From Spirodela intermedia (taxonomy: Eukaryota > Streptophyta > Magnoliopsida > Alismatales > Araceae): DNA of 64,000 nucleotides. Location: contig LR746277.1 of the NCBI GenBank assembly GCA_902729315.2, forward strand, positions 997,001 to 1,061,000, given 5' to 3'. This document shows positions 24,451 through 44,865 of this stretch, piece by piece (positions within the stretch are counted from its first letter, which is position 1; every line of letters begins with the position of its first letter). Below the pieces are notes generated by a model, which was not told where the DNA came from, did no database searches, and was given only the letters and a program-made list of their open reading frames with translations. A program made the translations under genes and the position numbers.

Positions 24451-25261
24451 CCCCTACTAAACAAGCTTGTAATCCTGGTCTATCGGAGGTTTGCTTCGAT
24501 TAAGAAATATTATACTAAGGTCCTCGTCCAATTTTATAATTCATGTAGTACTTTATTAAATAATATTAATATACTATTCTCTCGCTCTTTTCTTTATGCT
24601 TCCTTAATTTGGCGCCACCACATGTTAAAAAATAAATGATTATCTTTTATTTTTTTAGAACTTGTTTTTTCATACGTCTTAAAAATTCAAAGGCTCAAAT
24701 TTTATGATAAACCCCAAAAAATCGTTGATTTTTTATTTTTCCCTAATTTATAAGTGTATTTATATGAGTCAAGGCTCTACTAATTGGTACACCATGCCCT
24801 AATATGTGCAAATATAATGGTATTTTTGTAGATTTTTTAGCTTGTAAAGAAGCACCCTCAAAAGGGTTCTTCAGAAAATTCATTAAAGCCCAATGAAGTA
24901 TTGTGATATATTTTTTCCTGGTACCACATAAGTGATAATACTACTCATAGAGGGGAGAGAGACAGACAGGTAGAGTCAGACAAAAGACATTTTGACCTCA
25001 ATATTCAAGCAATTAGGCCCAAAAATCACATGAATAGCTCATTTGATTTGTAGACTAGCATATTGCTCAACCTTTAATCCTATTTTATTATTATTATTAT
25101 TTAATTAATATGATATTTTTGAAGAGTTACAACTATTTATGGCTTCCTAAAAGGCCAAAATGTTTTAACTTCAAGGAGAAAGAATAGTATACTATTTTTG
25201 TTATGTGATACCACTTGTGGATGCAAAGAACATCATTGTCTTGTCATTTCTCATTCAATGG

Positions 25262-25690
25262 TCATCCAAAGCAATCTTTCTAGACTCAAGACTCAAGGAG
25301 CTTGGGGTTCTTGGTTTGTGAGGTAAAGGCTTGACTTTCTTTCTTTTATGACTTCTACTACATCAAGCTTCCCTTGAACATTTTCTTCATAAGATTATTT
25401 GATTTTAAGTTATCATAGATATGCCGCTATAGGAAAACCCTAGTTTCATACACTATGTTAAAAAAAAGTATTAAAAAACCTCTAAGTTATGATTAATTTC
25501 ATATAAATGTCCATCCAAAGCAATATTTGTAGACTCAAGGATTTAGAAGTCCCTTCTTTTATGACTATTGCATCAAGTTTGCCTTGAACATTTTCTTCAT
25601 GAGTTTATTTGATTTTAAGCCATAAGAAATATGCCACTATAGGAAAAACCTAATTCTATTCACTATTTTTAAAAAAGTCCTAAAAAACCT
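25262..25690. repeat. Direct duplication of about 200 bp
   Basis: The sequence starting CATCCAAAGCAAT at 25263 recurs at 25511. The following block containing CCTTGAACATTTTCTTCAT (about 25373) recurs about 212 bp later. The second copy therefore lacks about 36 bp. Both copies end with GGAAAA…CCTA and TCCTAAAAAACCT-like sequence. Confidence 0.75.
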
Positions 25691-26585
25691 ATGCATTATG
25701 AGTAATGAAACTACATAGAGTATATAGATGACATATTTTCTACCCACCCTTTTTAATATGAAAACTATAATTTTATCATTTCATAGTATCTCTCCCTCTC
25801 TATTCCATAACAAAGACAAGGGTCAAAGGGTTAGGCCCATTTTTACAAGCCCACAATTATTCAAAAAGCCCATCACTAGAACCCCAAGGACCCATTTTTT
25901 CCACGTGATTATCTCACTACTACCCACGTGATTTTCTCTCTCTTCTGGTTGCATACGGCTAGACCAAGTCTATTTAGGAAAAGTTGTATCCATTTTTTGG
26001 GGCTTTTTGGGTCCAACTATGCTAAAATATCTCCAAATTGGGACCTATGGTTGTAGAATAATTTGGATGATTAAAAAAATAATTAGACTTGTGGTCAAAC
26101 CCCATTTAATTTATATTTTAGAATTTCAAAATTAGCATCATTTCTTATGAAAAGGGTTACCAGCTTTTTTACATTTATTACATCAGATAATGGGCTGCTT
26201 TTTTCTTTTCATAATTTAAGGACTCATTTCCCTCAATGATTGTGTAGGCTTCCGTCCATCTCTCTCTCTCTCTCTCTCTCACTCTCTCACTCTCTCTTTC
26301 TATCTCTATCTCTTGATAAATATTATATAATGCACGAATTTATTATTTTCCAAGGCAATCTAAGCCTAATCGAATCCCAAATAGATGGTTGAATTTAGTG
26401 TGCGGGCCCCACATTCGACCACTAAAATTTAAACAGCTGTCAGGTTCTTCTTCCCCCACCCCTCTCCCAACAACATCTCCTGCGACCCGAAGTTTCCCCC
26501 TCTCACTCCCCCTCTCCTCCACCGGACGGAACCCTCGCTGTTGTGTTGCCGTACAGGCGGGGGAAGCGGCGGCGAGATTATCCAG

Positions 26586-33996
<7,411 letters not shown>

Positions 33997-34102
33997 ATGC
34001 GACCCCCCACCAGCCAACCCGGTTCTCGATGAGGAAGACTTGGACGGTATGGTGGCTGCTGTGATAAATCAATCAATCAATCAATCAATACCCAAGGAGG
34101 TT

Positions 34103-34105
<3 letters not shown>

Positions 34106-34151
<46 letters not shown>
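34106..34151. repeat. (CT)n microsatellite in the VHA-H 3' flank
   Basis: A run of about 23 CT units lies about 110 bp after the VHA-H stop codon. It is preceded by AATC tetranucleotide repeats at about 34060–34088, so it probably sits within the 3' UTR. Confidence 0.9.
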
Positions 34152-34153
<2 letters not shown>

Positions 34154-34229
34154 AGCTGGTCAGAGTTCCCGTAGAATAAAATCCATTTCTTAAATTATTC
34201 AGCAAAATAAAAACTCTTCTCCATTTATT

Positions 34230-34810
34230 CGCCTAAATCTGGGTTCTTCATCTTGTTCAAACAACATATAGATGATACAATCTGTTAAAGTCCTCTTTCT
34301 GGCTTGATCGCACTCAAGAAACCTATGAGATGTTGCTTGATCTGCCATTATTTGCTCAAGTCTGGGTGGTTCTTCATCTTGTTCAGACGATCTATAGAGG
34401 ATACATATAACCTGTTAAAGTCCTTTTTCTTCTTGATCGCACTCAAGAAACCCCATGAGATGTTGCATGATCTGCCATTATTTTGCTTAAATCTGAGTGG
34501 TTCTTCATCTTGTTCAAACAATATATAAAGACCACATACAATCCGTTAAAGTCCTTTTTTCTTCTTGATCACACCCAAGAAACCTATGAAAATGTTGCAC
34601 AATCTGCCATTTTAGTTGCTTAAATCTGGTGTTCTTCATCTTGTTCAAACGATCCATAGAGGATTCAATCTCTTCAAGTCCTCTTTCTTCTTGATCTGAT
34701 TCAAGAAACTTGAGAGATGTTGCGCGATTTGCCACTATTGGCTTTGGCTTAAATCTGGTGTTCTTCGTCTTGTTCAAACAATCTATAGAGGATGCAATCT
34801 GTTAAAGCTT
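34230..34810. repeat. Tandem array with 130-bp period, about 4.5 units
   Basis: The anchor GTTAAAGTCC recurs at 34284, 34414, 34545 and, diverged, at about 34672 and 34801. The spacings are 127–131 bp. Each unit carries TTCTTGATCGCACTCAAGAA-like, GATGTTGC…GATCTGCCA and TTCTTCATCTTGTTCAAAC segments. It lies immediately downstream of VHA-H and has no coding character. Confidence 0.9.
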
Positions 34811-35080
34811 GTGGATGAAAGCTTGAAGGATAAGGGTTAAAGGGACAATGCCCTAAGAGGCCCCAATATTAGATTAACCCTGTAATAAAATGTGTGAGAA
34901 ACATTTTAGAGATTAATTTGAGTTAATTATCCACTTTTAGTATGTTTTGAATTTATTTGAAAGCGCTACATTATTTTAGAGTGGTTTGAAGTGCCTGAAA
35001 TATGTTTATAAACATTGTTAAAAACTAATCTAATCAAAGGCCTTCAAGTTATAACCCTAACCCTAAAAGTATTGAGTTAT

Positions 35081-35111
<31 letters not shown>

Positions 35112-36136
35112 AAAAACTAGTGGATCCAGATGTGCCCTTGTAGACTCAAGAGAATATCTGATCTTAATAGATTCAACGGTTGCACTAAACGGCTCTCTTA
35201 AAAATTAAAAAAATCATCAAAGTTTCCATGTTTTGTAGATTTAGAACCTAATTTCTTTATAAAAATTGTGTTTTGTGGATACAATGGCGAAATTTCCTTT
35301 AAAAAATAACTCGGGCTGCATCAATCACAGAATAAAGTTCTTTTCTCCATGAATTTCCTAAGCAATTCAACCAACCTTCCTTCTGTTCAACAACATGAAT
35401 CCATTCCAAGGATCTTATAGACTTGTCAAACGTCTCCTCCATCCATGGGTTGGTCTCTCATCTCACTCATTCCATTTTCCACATCTTCTTGATTTTTATT
35501 TCTTAGAGGTGAATAAATAAAAACTACAACACCAAAATATATAAACTTGGATACATTTATGAAAAAATAAGTTCCAGAGTTTGGTGGAAAGAAATAAATA
35601 TATTATCTTCCCTATTCGTTTCCATAAAGTCTGACTGCTATCTAAACGTAGATGAGATCGAATGCAAACCCTATATATTTTTTTATTTTTTTATCAAATT
35701 TTCGTTATTAAATAAAATCCTAGAGCCAAATAACTATACTTATTCTCCTCGCATTTAACCAAATGATTGTTAACATCACAAACGAATCTAACAGCTTCAG
35801 AAATAGTAAATTCAAGAATAGTTCATTAAAATGCTGAAAGAGCTAGCAAGATTTCGGTTCCACAACTAGAGCGGCCCCTGTGATGAACATAATAAGGTGG
35901 AAAAATAAACTGGCTAATCATTTGATCGCATGCATGAACATCCCATCACTAAGAAACTCGAAGAGTTTGATAAATCTAGTTTTCCACTTCACGATTTGAT
36001 CAGATGATTATGACCAACATGAACAACAGCCGCAACTCCATCTCAGAATCTGAATCATTACCGCAGATTACCCCCCCAAAAAAAATAAAAAATAAATCCA
36101 ATAAGTAGTTGGGAAATTGTTGAGAAAAAAAAGAAG

Positions 36137-36700
36137 CATAACCCAATTCAAAAAGCACGAGGAAAAAAAAAATGTCACCAGAGATTCAGAACTGCTTAAA
36201 TGACAGGATCAGGGAGAGATAATTATCTAAAAGTCACTAGTCTCAATTCTATCTGACTGAGTAAGCCACGTGATGATGAACAGCCGGAAAAATGTGAAAA
36301 AAAAAAAAAACCATAGCCCAATTCAAAGGCATGTCGGAAAAAAAAAACTAAAACAAAAAAAAAACTGGTCACCAGAGATTCATAATCGCTTAAACCCCAG
36401 GAACAGGGAGGGATGATCACCCAACAATAACTAGTCTCAATTCTAACTGAGCAAGCTACCTGGTGATGAAATCAAAAGAACCCCAAAAGGTAAAGATAAA
36501 TCCAATAAACAGCTGGAAAATTATGAAAAAAAGACATAGCCCAATTCAAAGGCATACCGGGGAAAAAAAAAAAAAAAAAACTCGTCACCAGAGATTCATA
36601 ATCGCTTAAACCCCAGGAACAGGAAGGGATGATTACCCAACAATCACTAGTCTCAATTCTAACTGAGCAGGCCACCTGGTGATGAAATAGAAGGGAGCGT
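36137..36700. repeat. Tandem triplication of the NOL7-like gene's 3' end
   Basis: Three copies share the 3'-UTR landmark CATAGCCCAATTCAAAGGCA (36137 diverged, 36312, 36535) and a GTCACCAGAGATTCA segment. Each also carries the sequence complementary to the last codons and stop of the NOL7-like gene (about 36237–36280, 36430–36475, 36640–36690). The spacings are about 175 and 223 bp. The rightmost copy is the functional gene end. Confidence 0.85.
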
Positions 36701-39700
36701 CAGATGTGAGTCCTTCAGAGTAGCCCAAGAGCGAGGAACCTGTGATCTTCTCTTCTTCAAAAACTCCATGGAGTCCTTTAAGCAGTGGGAAGGCCGCACA
36801 TTCTTCAGAATCACAGGTCGTACCCTGGTGAACAGGAGACACCATGAAATTAGACCGAAAATTAGGGTTTTGCTGATCCTCAATCGGTAACTGGGGATTG
36901 AAGAAGAGGCAGCGTCGCACCCAAAATGTTTGTGCTTCTTTTTTCTTGAAACGGGTTCGTCTACGATGGTTTCTCCCTCGGTATCTGATGAGAAAAGCTG
37001 CCTGCACGGATTGCAGAATGGGGGTTGGAGATATCATCCATCAGGAAGCAGCTCGAGCACGAAACCGAACTCGAGAAAGATAAATAAATCAAAAAGAAAG
37101 AGAAACATCTGGCAGTCTTTCACAGGGGTTTCCTGCTGTTCAAATAAAATTGCGGTGCTGCCATCACAATGAGTGGGTTGATAACCAAAGGGAATCAACT
37201 AGAAAAACTACCTAAATCAAATACAAGCTTCTGTCAAAAAGATCTCGTATATATTGCTTTAAAAGGGCGGGGTTCAGAAAACCCAAGACTCAGAAAAGGT
37301 TAGGGCAGTCGTAGACTGACATGATTCCCAAGCAAAATGTAAAGGAGGAAGGACATCTTGACCTAGGGATCATAGCCACAGAATATATATCCAACCACAT
37401 AACCAAAGACCCATTTCCAAATGCTAATAAACGGGCATCTATCACATGTCCAACAAGTTCATCTTTCAAAATTTGAATCATATTGGAAGCGTCTCGCGTC
37501 TGATTTTGGGCGTGCCACCACCTCTTCAGTGAAGTCGGGTCAACCAAAGTAACAGAAGAACCAACCCGGCTGTTTTCTTGAAACCAGATTAGAAGGCTAG
37601 GTAGTGCCTTGGTTCAAACATTGTTATCCAATGTTTCCACATTGAGATTTCTCGAGAAAAAGTGATCTATCATCCCTTGTAATATGAAGTGTAGCATAAA
37701 TTTTGAATTTTTGTTCATAACAGCAGTCACCACAACATAGCAAACGAAGCTGGCACTCAAGATCATCACCTTCTTCATTGAACGAGAAAGTAATGGAAAA
37801 AGCATAAAAAGGGCAAATAAATAAGAAGGGGGATTCACCAGCATGGTCACCAATTTATGGCGGCTAGTGGCTTCAGCAGCAAGGGATCGGATTCCCCTAC
37901 CTACCCTCTTTTCATTATTTCAACAATGTGCCTGCCGAAATTTCATACCACTCCCATTTCTCTTTCCTAGTTGGCGTTCATTGCGGAGCCATGTAGGAAT
38001 CCTCTGTACCAATAGTAAGAGAACCTTCGATTTGGACTATAACGGCCATTACTGCTTGCTCTACATTCATATACACATCACGAGAACAATGAAAGAGTTT
38101 TAAGAGGAGTAGGGCCTGTATGTATCCTCACATATTCATATCTGTTGAAGTGATACTATTGAAAGTACTCTTTCCCTGTTATCTTATCCCATATCTTCTT
38201 CCTTGAACATTGCAGAGACTATGTAATTCTATTCCTTGATTGTTTTTAATTTCCAAGTCCTTCTACAGAACGCTTTATTTTTGGCAAAATGCTGTACTTG
38301 AAAATCCTAATGTCCAGCTTTTTCCTGCTAGCAATCTGATGTGGTTAAATGTCAACGCCTCTTATTGAAGAAGAGGGGTATTCCTTGAAGCTATGCTCGG
38401 ATAAAAACTCGAATACAGAGATTTTCAGGCAAGCGGTTTGCTACTTGAGGCATACCTTACACGACTGTTGTGTTTTTGAGGTGTGCTAACAAATTTTCCT
38501 CTCCATTAGTAACAATGAAGAGATTAATAGTTTTTTTCTCCCTCTTCGCTAGAACTGAATGTTTAACACAACATGTTAGTCAGCTAGAAATACCATAAAA
38601 AATTAAAATACAAAACGCTCTGCCTACGAGTGACTCCAATTAACATTTTGCACAAAGACTGGAAGTGAATGTCAACTACCAAACTCAACTTTTTGATCTT
38701 TAAACTCACGTAGGAATCTCATTCATGGCTCTATTCCCCGTTTTCATTTCTTGTTCTTCCCGGGAGGTTACTGCCTAGTTCAATTCATATGCCAGATTGT
38801 ATGGCCACTCATATCATCAAAGATAAAATTTGACTTAGGCATTACTTGAAAGAGGTGTCTCTTTTTACAGACGTCTGCATCAATTATGTAGGCCAGAATA
38901 TTAATATGCATTATCAGACATGAGGTATATTTCAAAATACCACGGAACTCTCGAACATAAAAAGAGTTTACTCCGAGTACGGTGCAAAGGACTACAAATC
39001 TAACCCTAACATAAAAGGATGCATTAACAGACACTATGCACATCTTGAATTCAAGGGAAATATGAAACAAAACGAACTCACTTCTCACGCGTGACAAGGT
39101 GCTCAACAATGTTGCTTGGGAGCATCCCGGCTGAATCTTCCGTTTCATCAAGTCCTTCAGTTTCTTCGACATCCTGGGCACTACTTGACCGCTGTGTCTT
39201 CCTCTGTGCCCACTTCCTCCTGCGTTCTTTATTCTCTCGTGAAATCCTAAAATGAAAAAAAAAAAAAAAACCCGATTAGAGGCGCTCACCAATGCGAAGT
39301 GAACACTTTGACAGGACATTCAATATCGAATGCCAACTCAACAGAAATGCTAGCTAAAATCAAAAGGTGCAATAAACAGTATCAACTCAGCAATCTTTTA
39401 AGACAGAATCAAGCATGATGTCATACATGGTAATGAGAAAGAAAACCGATACGACTACTTTCATCACCTCTGTATCTAAGTCGCATCAATGACCTTCAAT
39501 AGAAGGAAACTACAGAATTTGATCATTAGAATTTAATCGTGTATTTATGCCAATTGATCATGGCGCAAGCAGTAATTTATATCATTCAAGAACAAGGACA
39601 ATGCCTATAACAAGCTAGTGGAACCCAAGCATGGACGTAGTCACAAAAGAGATGAAATTCGGCGTGGAATATAATAAGCATGTTTAAGATCTTCTATATG

Positions 39701-42541
39701 AACAATATAGGCCGAAACATAATGTGCAATGATAATTCCCTCTTGTCCTGGATAGTCTCAACCGAATTTTCATATATGTCCATTCAGCACTTGTATGATG
39801 CGATTATAGAACCCCTAAGGCAAAAGAAACCCATCTCACGTATACTCTATTTATATTATATGGGTTACTAACATCTACAATAATACACCAACCCATGAAA
39901 ATTTTCTCTCATAAATAGGTTATGATAGCTCCTCATACTTTTCAAATAAATTTTTAATCCAATGGGGATCTGAATTTTTCATTAAAAAACATTATAAAAG
40001 AAGAAATAACTGGATAAAAAACTTTGCGAAGCTAAAAAAATGCATTTTTTTTCTGAATTTGTATTTGCCATCAATCTAGGTGGGATCTGATATTTAATGC
40101 GGATTTCTTGTGTCTTTTTTCCTTTCAGGAAGGATGTATATTCACTCTTTGAAACCAGATTGATTTCTGTTGATTCCACAACAAACAGCCAATACAAAGT
40201 GGAATACACAATTTTTCAGGACCTAGTTCCAACTGCTTTTCACGCTACAACCCTCTCATTTAATGAGGCAGCCCAATACTTCCATGGTTCTACCTTTGAT
40301 TCTAAAAAGAGAAAGAAACCTTCTGAGAGGCTCAACCTGACTTGGAGAATTGAAACAAGGAGCTTGTGTGTGTGTGTGCTAGGGGAAGGATTGGAGTTCT
40401 CGCACTGAAAGTTAATTGAATGCTACAATGTCTGATCCAAGGTAACAGATCTCGATTCGAATTGGCTAATTTCCAACATCATGAACAATTTTGCAGTGTA
40501 AACTTCACGTGGAGATTTATAAGGTAACGAAGACCACACCCCACTGCCTGCTCACATTGATCGCATATATAATAACAGAGAAGTGTAATATAATTTAAAA
40601 TAAAAAATAAATATGCATACATAATTCCAAAAATAACATGAGATATTTTATTTATAACACGCAACTGCACAGAATTAATTTTAAACTATTTAATCAATAT
40701 TTTCTTAATTTACAACTATCTTCAACTATACTTCGACATTTATCTCATAAGTGACTGGTGGAACACCAACCCTCATCTCTGGCTAAATGTCATAATAATG
40801 CCTTTTGCATTAGTGAATCGCTGGTTTTAACAAACTGCGCTTTTGCAAGCATTGTATTTGTCCAAAGCAGCAGGGCATCCGATGAACTTGCGGCTCCTCT
40901 CTTCCACTGCCTACCAATCAGCCTTTTGAAAAGACCAACCCATAACGTTGGTTGATTCTGAGCGTGCCTTCACAATATGAAGATTTTTCATCATAATGCC
41001 ACTTTCACATGTCATGCAACCACCTTCACTAATCCATTACTTTTCAATTTATTTCTAATTTCTTACTGTTCAAGGCTGATTTTTCATTAAAAGAGGAAAA
41101 AATTGAAAGAAAAATGAGAACTGAACATTCGCTCTGGATGCTCCAAAAAGGAGCTAGGAAAAAAGAATGACAACAGACAAAAGAACCTACAGAAAATAAA
41201 ACCAGATGACAAATCCACCATCAACCAACAGACATAACATTGAGACACTATTTGGCCTGATGTCGAGAATTCATTCTGCGTTAATAAATAAAAAAATCCC
41301 ATTATCTGGTCATCTAAAACGTCAATTTTTTATAAAATTTTTCCAGTTTCTTTATCATGGAATTATGTTTTTTCCTGCGAAGGATGTGAGTCAATCTTTC
41401 TTCAACAGGATATCAGTGAAGACAGTAATCGAGGCAAGTCCTAAGTGCTGCCTCAAAAGCAGTCCATCTTTGTTGCGTTAGTGGCCTTCGCAACCTCATC
41501 TGTAACATAAAATTTGACTCAGTTATTATTTAGGTGATTAGAAGCGACACATAGTCAGCAGGTTGATTAAGCTTCCTCTGATACTCTGTTAGATATCAAG
41601 GAGACTGCAGTAAGAGATAAATATATATCCACTTTGATACGGTGTTCTGACCATCCCATGTCTTAGGTTCAATCTGCAAGTAAGGCAAGTACGGATTTTA
41701 CCTAACTGTGACTCCTTTTCAACTAACGAATGATCCCATGTTACTTCCTTTTCAACGAACGAGCGGACGGAAATACTCGGCACATTTCACTGGAGTTTAG
41801 AGCGAATTTCGCAGCTTACAAGTAAGCTGCTTCTCTCTGCACCGACATCCCCAGCTAAATAATGGGATGTATTATCCCCGACATAATGTGGGGTAAGTCC
41901 AGTGAAACTGCGATAGAAAATGACCAAATTTCTTATAGTCGAAATCATACAGACCCTCTATGAAACGCGTCGACCAAAAGCCAAGGTGTTCAACATCAAT
42001 CAGAACAGTAATGCCATATTACGCAACCACAGATCAGATACAATAATGGAAATAAATCCTCCTTCACTGTATTCCTCATAATATCTAGAACACCATTTTC
42101 AGAAGCTAAAGATATAAAAGTAGATACTAGACAGAAATATAGATGAGCATACACCAGAAATTAGAAAAATACCTTGTTTTACTTTCTATCTGTAGTTTCC
42201 TAATTTCATGATCCTGTTTGATGGCCTGTGAATCACAAATAAATAAAACAAAAAACCATCAAACCCCCATGGCTAGCCTCCCCGACACATTTACAGAACG
42301 GACAACAAATACATAAAAAATGCGACTCGAGTACAAAGAACACCCCAGAGAATGAATCACACTCTACTTCTATTACTTGGGGGGAAAAAATGACGACTAG
42401 CATCAGTTCCTCCTTACATGAGATGCAGCGCAAAGATTGTCAATAACGAGGAAGAGGAAGGTGAGACAACGGACGGACCTGCTCGGCCGTGAGCTCATCG
42501 GGAGCCTCCGAGTCAGAATCGGCATCCATCTTTCTTGGCAT
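36659..42541 (-). CDS. Small nucleolar protein resembling NOL7
   Basis: Five exons on the minus strand join in phase to 175 residues: 42541–42479, 42225–42173, 39246–39082, 37001–36921 and 36824–36659. The protein is charged and hydrophilic. It starts MPRKMDADSDSEAPDELTAEQ, then a basic region (RENKERRRKWAQRK). A conserved AGMLPSNIVEHLVTREKQ segment follows, then an acidic/lysine-rich stretch (SSDTEGE, SRKKKHK). The C-terminal block is SHCLKDSMEFLKKRRSQVPRS. The EAPDELT, KERRRKW and LPSNIVEHL segments line up with human nucleolar protein NOL7, a U3 snoRNP/small-subunit processome component. I infer a role in rRNA processing, from remembered similarity only. Introns 2 (2,926 bp) and 3 (2,080 bp) are large for so small a CDS. 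The 3' end is tandemly duplicated. Gene identity is moderate; the exon model is well supported by phase and splice sites. Confidence 0.8.
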
Positions 42542-44865
42542 CTCTCTCTCTCTCTCGCTCTCTACAACTGAGAGGAGCCCGGCGCCGGCAGAAAACCCCC
42601 CGCCCTCCGTCACGCCGTCGCCCGGTACAAAGAGCCACCATCCGTTATGCTCACTCGCGGGTGATTTGTAACCTAAGGTGAACGCCCAATCCGGCCACGT
42701 TCAACGTCTCTCAGATCCAATCCAGAACAGTTAGCAAACCAAAATAAATAGTGCCTCGGGAACAACACAACCATAATACAAGGCCTCACACCATTGTCCA
42801 AAGCAGGAAATCCTCTGAACCATCCTTGTTTAGCAATAATGGTTGGCCAACTCATTAAATATACCATGATTATTACCAAAACGGGTAATAATCACCATGA
42901 TCCTAAAAAAATTGTCTATATGTTACCATATTAAGTATCATACATATTGGGTACATTATGTTCATATCATGCCAAATATTAATTTCCATTATTGGTGTCT
43001 CATATGAAGTTTGCCCATGGCTTTGAGCATATATCACCCATTTTTAGGGCATATATCTATTTATGTATGTTACGCATGGGTTCCCTCCATTATTTATGAA
43101 TGTGACTGAAAAGCTTAGTCTACATGTTACCATATTAAGTAATATCATAGATATTGGGTACATTATGTTCATGTCGTGCCAGACATTAACTATCCTTATT
43201 GGCATCTCATATGAATTTTGGCCATGGTTTTGAGCATATATCACTTATTATTAGGGCATATATTTATTTGTGTACGGCAAGCATGGGTTCTTGCCATTAT
43301 TTATGACTATGACTAAAAAAATTGTCATGATCCTAAAAAAATTAGTCTACATGTTACCATATTAAGTATCATACATATTAGGTACATTATGATCATGTCG
43401 TACATGGTATTAACTATCATTATTGGCATCTCATATGAAGTTTGTCCATAGTTTTGTGCATATATGACCCATTTTAAGGGCATATATTTATGTATGTGTA
43501 TTAACCATGGGTTCCCTCCAATATTTATGAATGTGACTAAAACAATTACCATGATCCTAGAAAAATTAGTCAACATGTTACCATATTAAGTATCATACAT
43601 ATTGGGTAGATTATGTTCATGTGGAGCCAGATATTAGCTACCATTATGTTACATATCAAGTACATATTAACTACCATTGTTGAGATCTCATATGAAGTAT
43701 GCCCATGGTTTTGTGTGTATATGACTCGTTTTTAGAGCATATATTTATTTATGTATGTTTAGTGTGGGTTCCCACCATTATTTATGAATGTGACTAAAAA
43801 AATTACCATGATCCTAAAAAAATTAGTCTACACATTACCATATTAAGTATCATACATATTAGGTACATTTTGCTCACGTGATGCTATATGTTAATTATCA
43901 TTACATGCATCTCATATGAATTTTGACCATTTTTTTGAGCATATATCACACATTTTTAGGGCATATATTTATTTGTGTATGCTAAGTAGGGGATTATTTA
44001 TGACTGCGACTAAAAAAATTACCATGATCCTCAAAAAATTAGTCTCTATGTTACCATATTAAGTATCATACATATTAGGTACATTATGTTCATGTTGTAC
44101 CAGATATTAATTGCCATTACTAGCATGGCATATGAAGTTTGCCCATGGCTTTGAGCATATATCACCCATTTTTAGGGCATATATCTATTTATGTATGTTA
44201 AGCATGGGTTCCCCTCCATTATTTATGAATGTGACTGAGAAGCTTACTCTACATGTTACCATATTAAGTAATATCATAGATATTGGGTACATTATATTGA
44301 TGTCATGCTAGATACTAACTACCTTTATGTTAGATATTAGGTACATATTAACTATCATTACTGGCATCTCATATGAAGTTTGGGCATGGTTTTACACATA
44401 TATAGAACCCATCTTAAGCATGGGTTTCCCAACATTATTTATCAATATATTTTCATGATATTATTACATAAGATTACGTAATTTATACCATGCACCTAAA
44501 TAGGAATCCTGTAATCAGAAACTAATTAAATCTATAAATTACTTGAATTTATAAAGAAGCGGAGAATTAAATAAATGGAATTAATCGGGTACCCAAGAAG
44601 AAAAATAGAACCCGATTTATAAAATCCTACACCACCGGGATTGAACCCGATTTATTTATATAGAAAATAATTTAATTTTCTGGTACCCTATCCGTCATCC
44701 ACCCCAATCCTGGTCCTCACAAAGGAAAAGAAAACAAAAAGGGGGGGAAGAATGAAGAATCAGTGCTTTCACCTAAAGCCAGACTCTTAAGTATGGCGTT
44801 GACCTCTATACTCAGTCTGAAGAAGAAACGACCCCCAGTTCTTGGAGCGGAAGGTCAGCGCATCA
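42542..44865. other. Spacer between NOL7-like and RIBA genes
   Basis: A CT-rich segment with GC-rich sequence directly upstream of the NOL7-like start (42542–42670) is the likely promoter and leader. The rest is dominated by the tandem array at 42888–44440. The RIBA 3' UTR should lie in 44700–44865. No other gene was seen. Confidence 0.6.
42888..44440. repeat. Seven-unit AT-rich tandem array, 204–257-bp period
   Basis: The anchor TTACCATATTAAGTA recurs at about 42923, 43127, 43354, 43578, 43834, 44051 and 44256. Each unit also holds CATACATATTGGGTACATTA, GGCATCTCATATGAAGTTT and GAGCATATATCACCCATTTT. Further shared segments are TTTAGGGCATATAT and ATGGGTTCCCTCCATTATTT. Periods vary because of internal insertions and deletions. 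Repeated open frames on both strands within it are by-products of the array. Confidence 0.92.

Larger units (their letters stand above)
24130..26585. other. Divergent promoter region between PIG-B and VHA-H
   Basis: This 2.46-kb spacer separates two genes transcribed away from each other. Next to PIG-B is a GC-rich repeat block (24185–24450). The middle is AT-rich with a duplicated block (25262–25690). A (CT)n tract lies at about 26258–26300, roughly 300 bp before the VHA-H start codon. No gene was recognised. Confidence 0.55.
33997..36658. other. Convergent spacer between VHA-H and the NOL7-like gene
   Basis: This stretch contains the VHA-H 3' UTR with (AATC)n (about 34060–34088) and (CT)n (about 34106–34151). 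It also holds a 130-bp tandem array (34230–34810), an AT-rich stretch and tandem copies of the NOL7-like 3' end (36137–36658). A (CT)n run lies at about 35080–35112. No further gene was recognised. Confidence 0.6.

Noticed and set aside
35053-35066. AACCCTAACCCTAAA telomere-like sequence
   Set aside because: Only two units; a common plant telobox, not an interstitial telomere.
38780-39319. 179-residue minus-strand frame
   Set aside because: It overlaps NOL7-like exon 3 in a different frame; the conserved protein uses the other frame between 39246 and 39082.
43044-43576. Two similar small minus-strand frames
   Set aside because: Their similarity comes from the tandem array units, not from paralogous genes.
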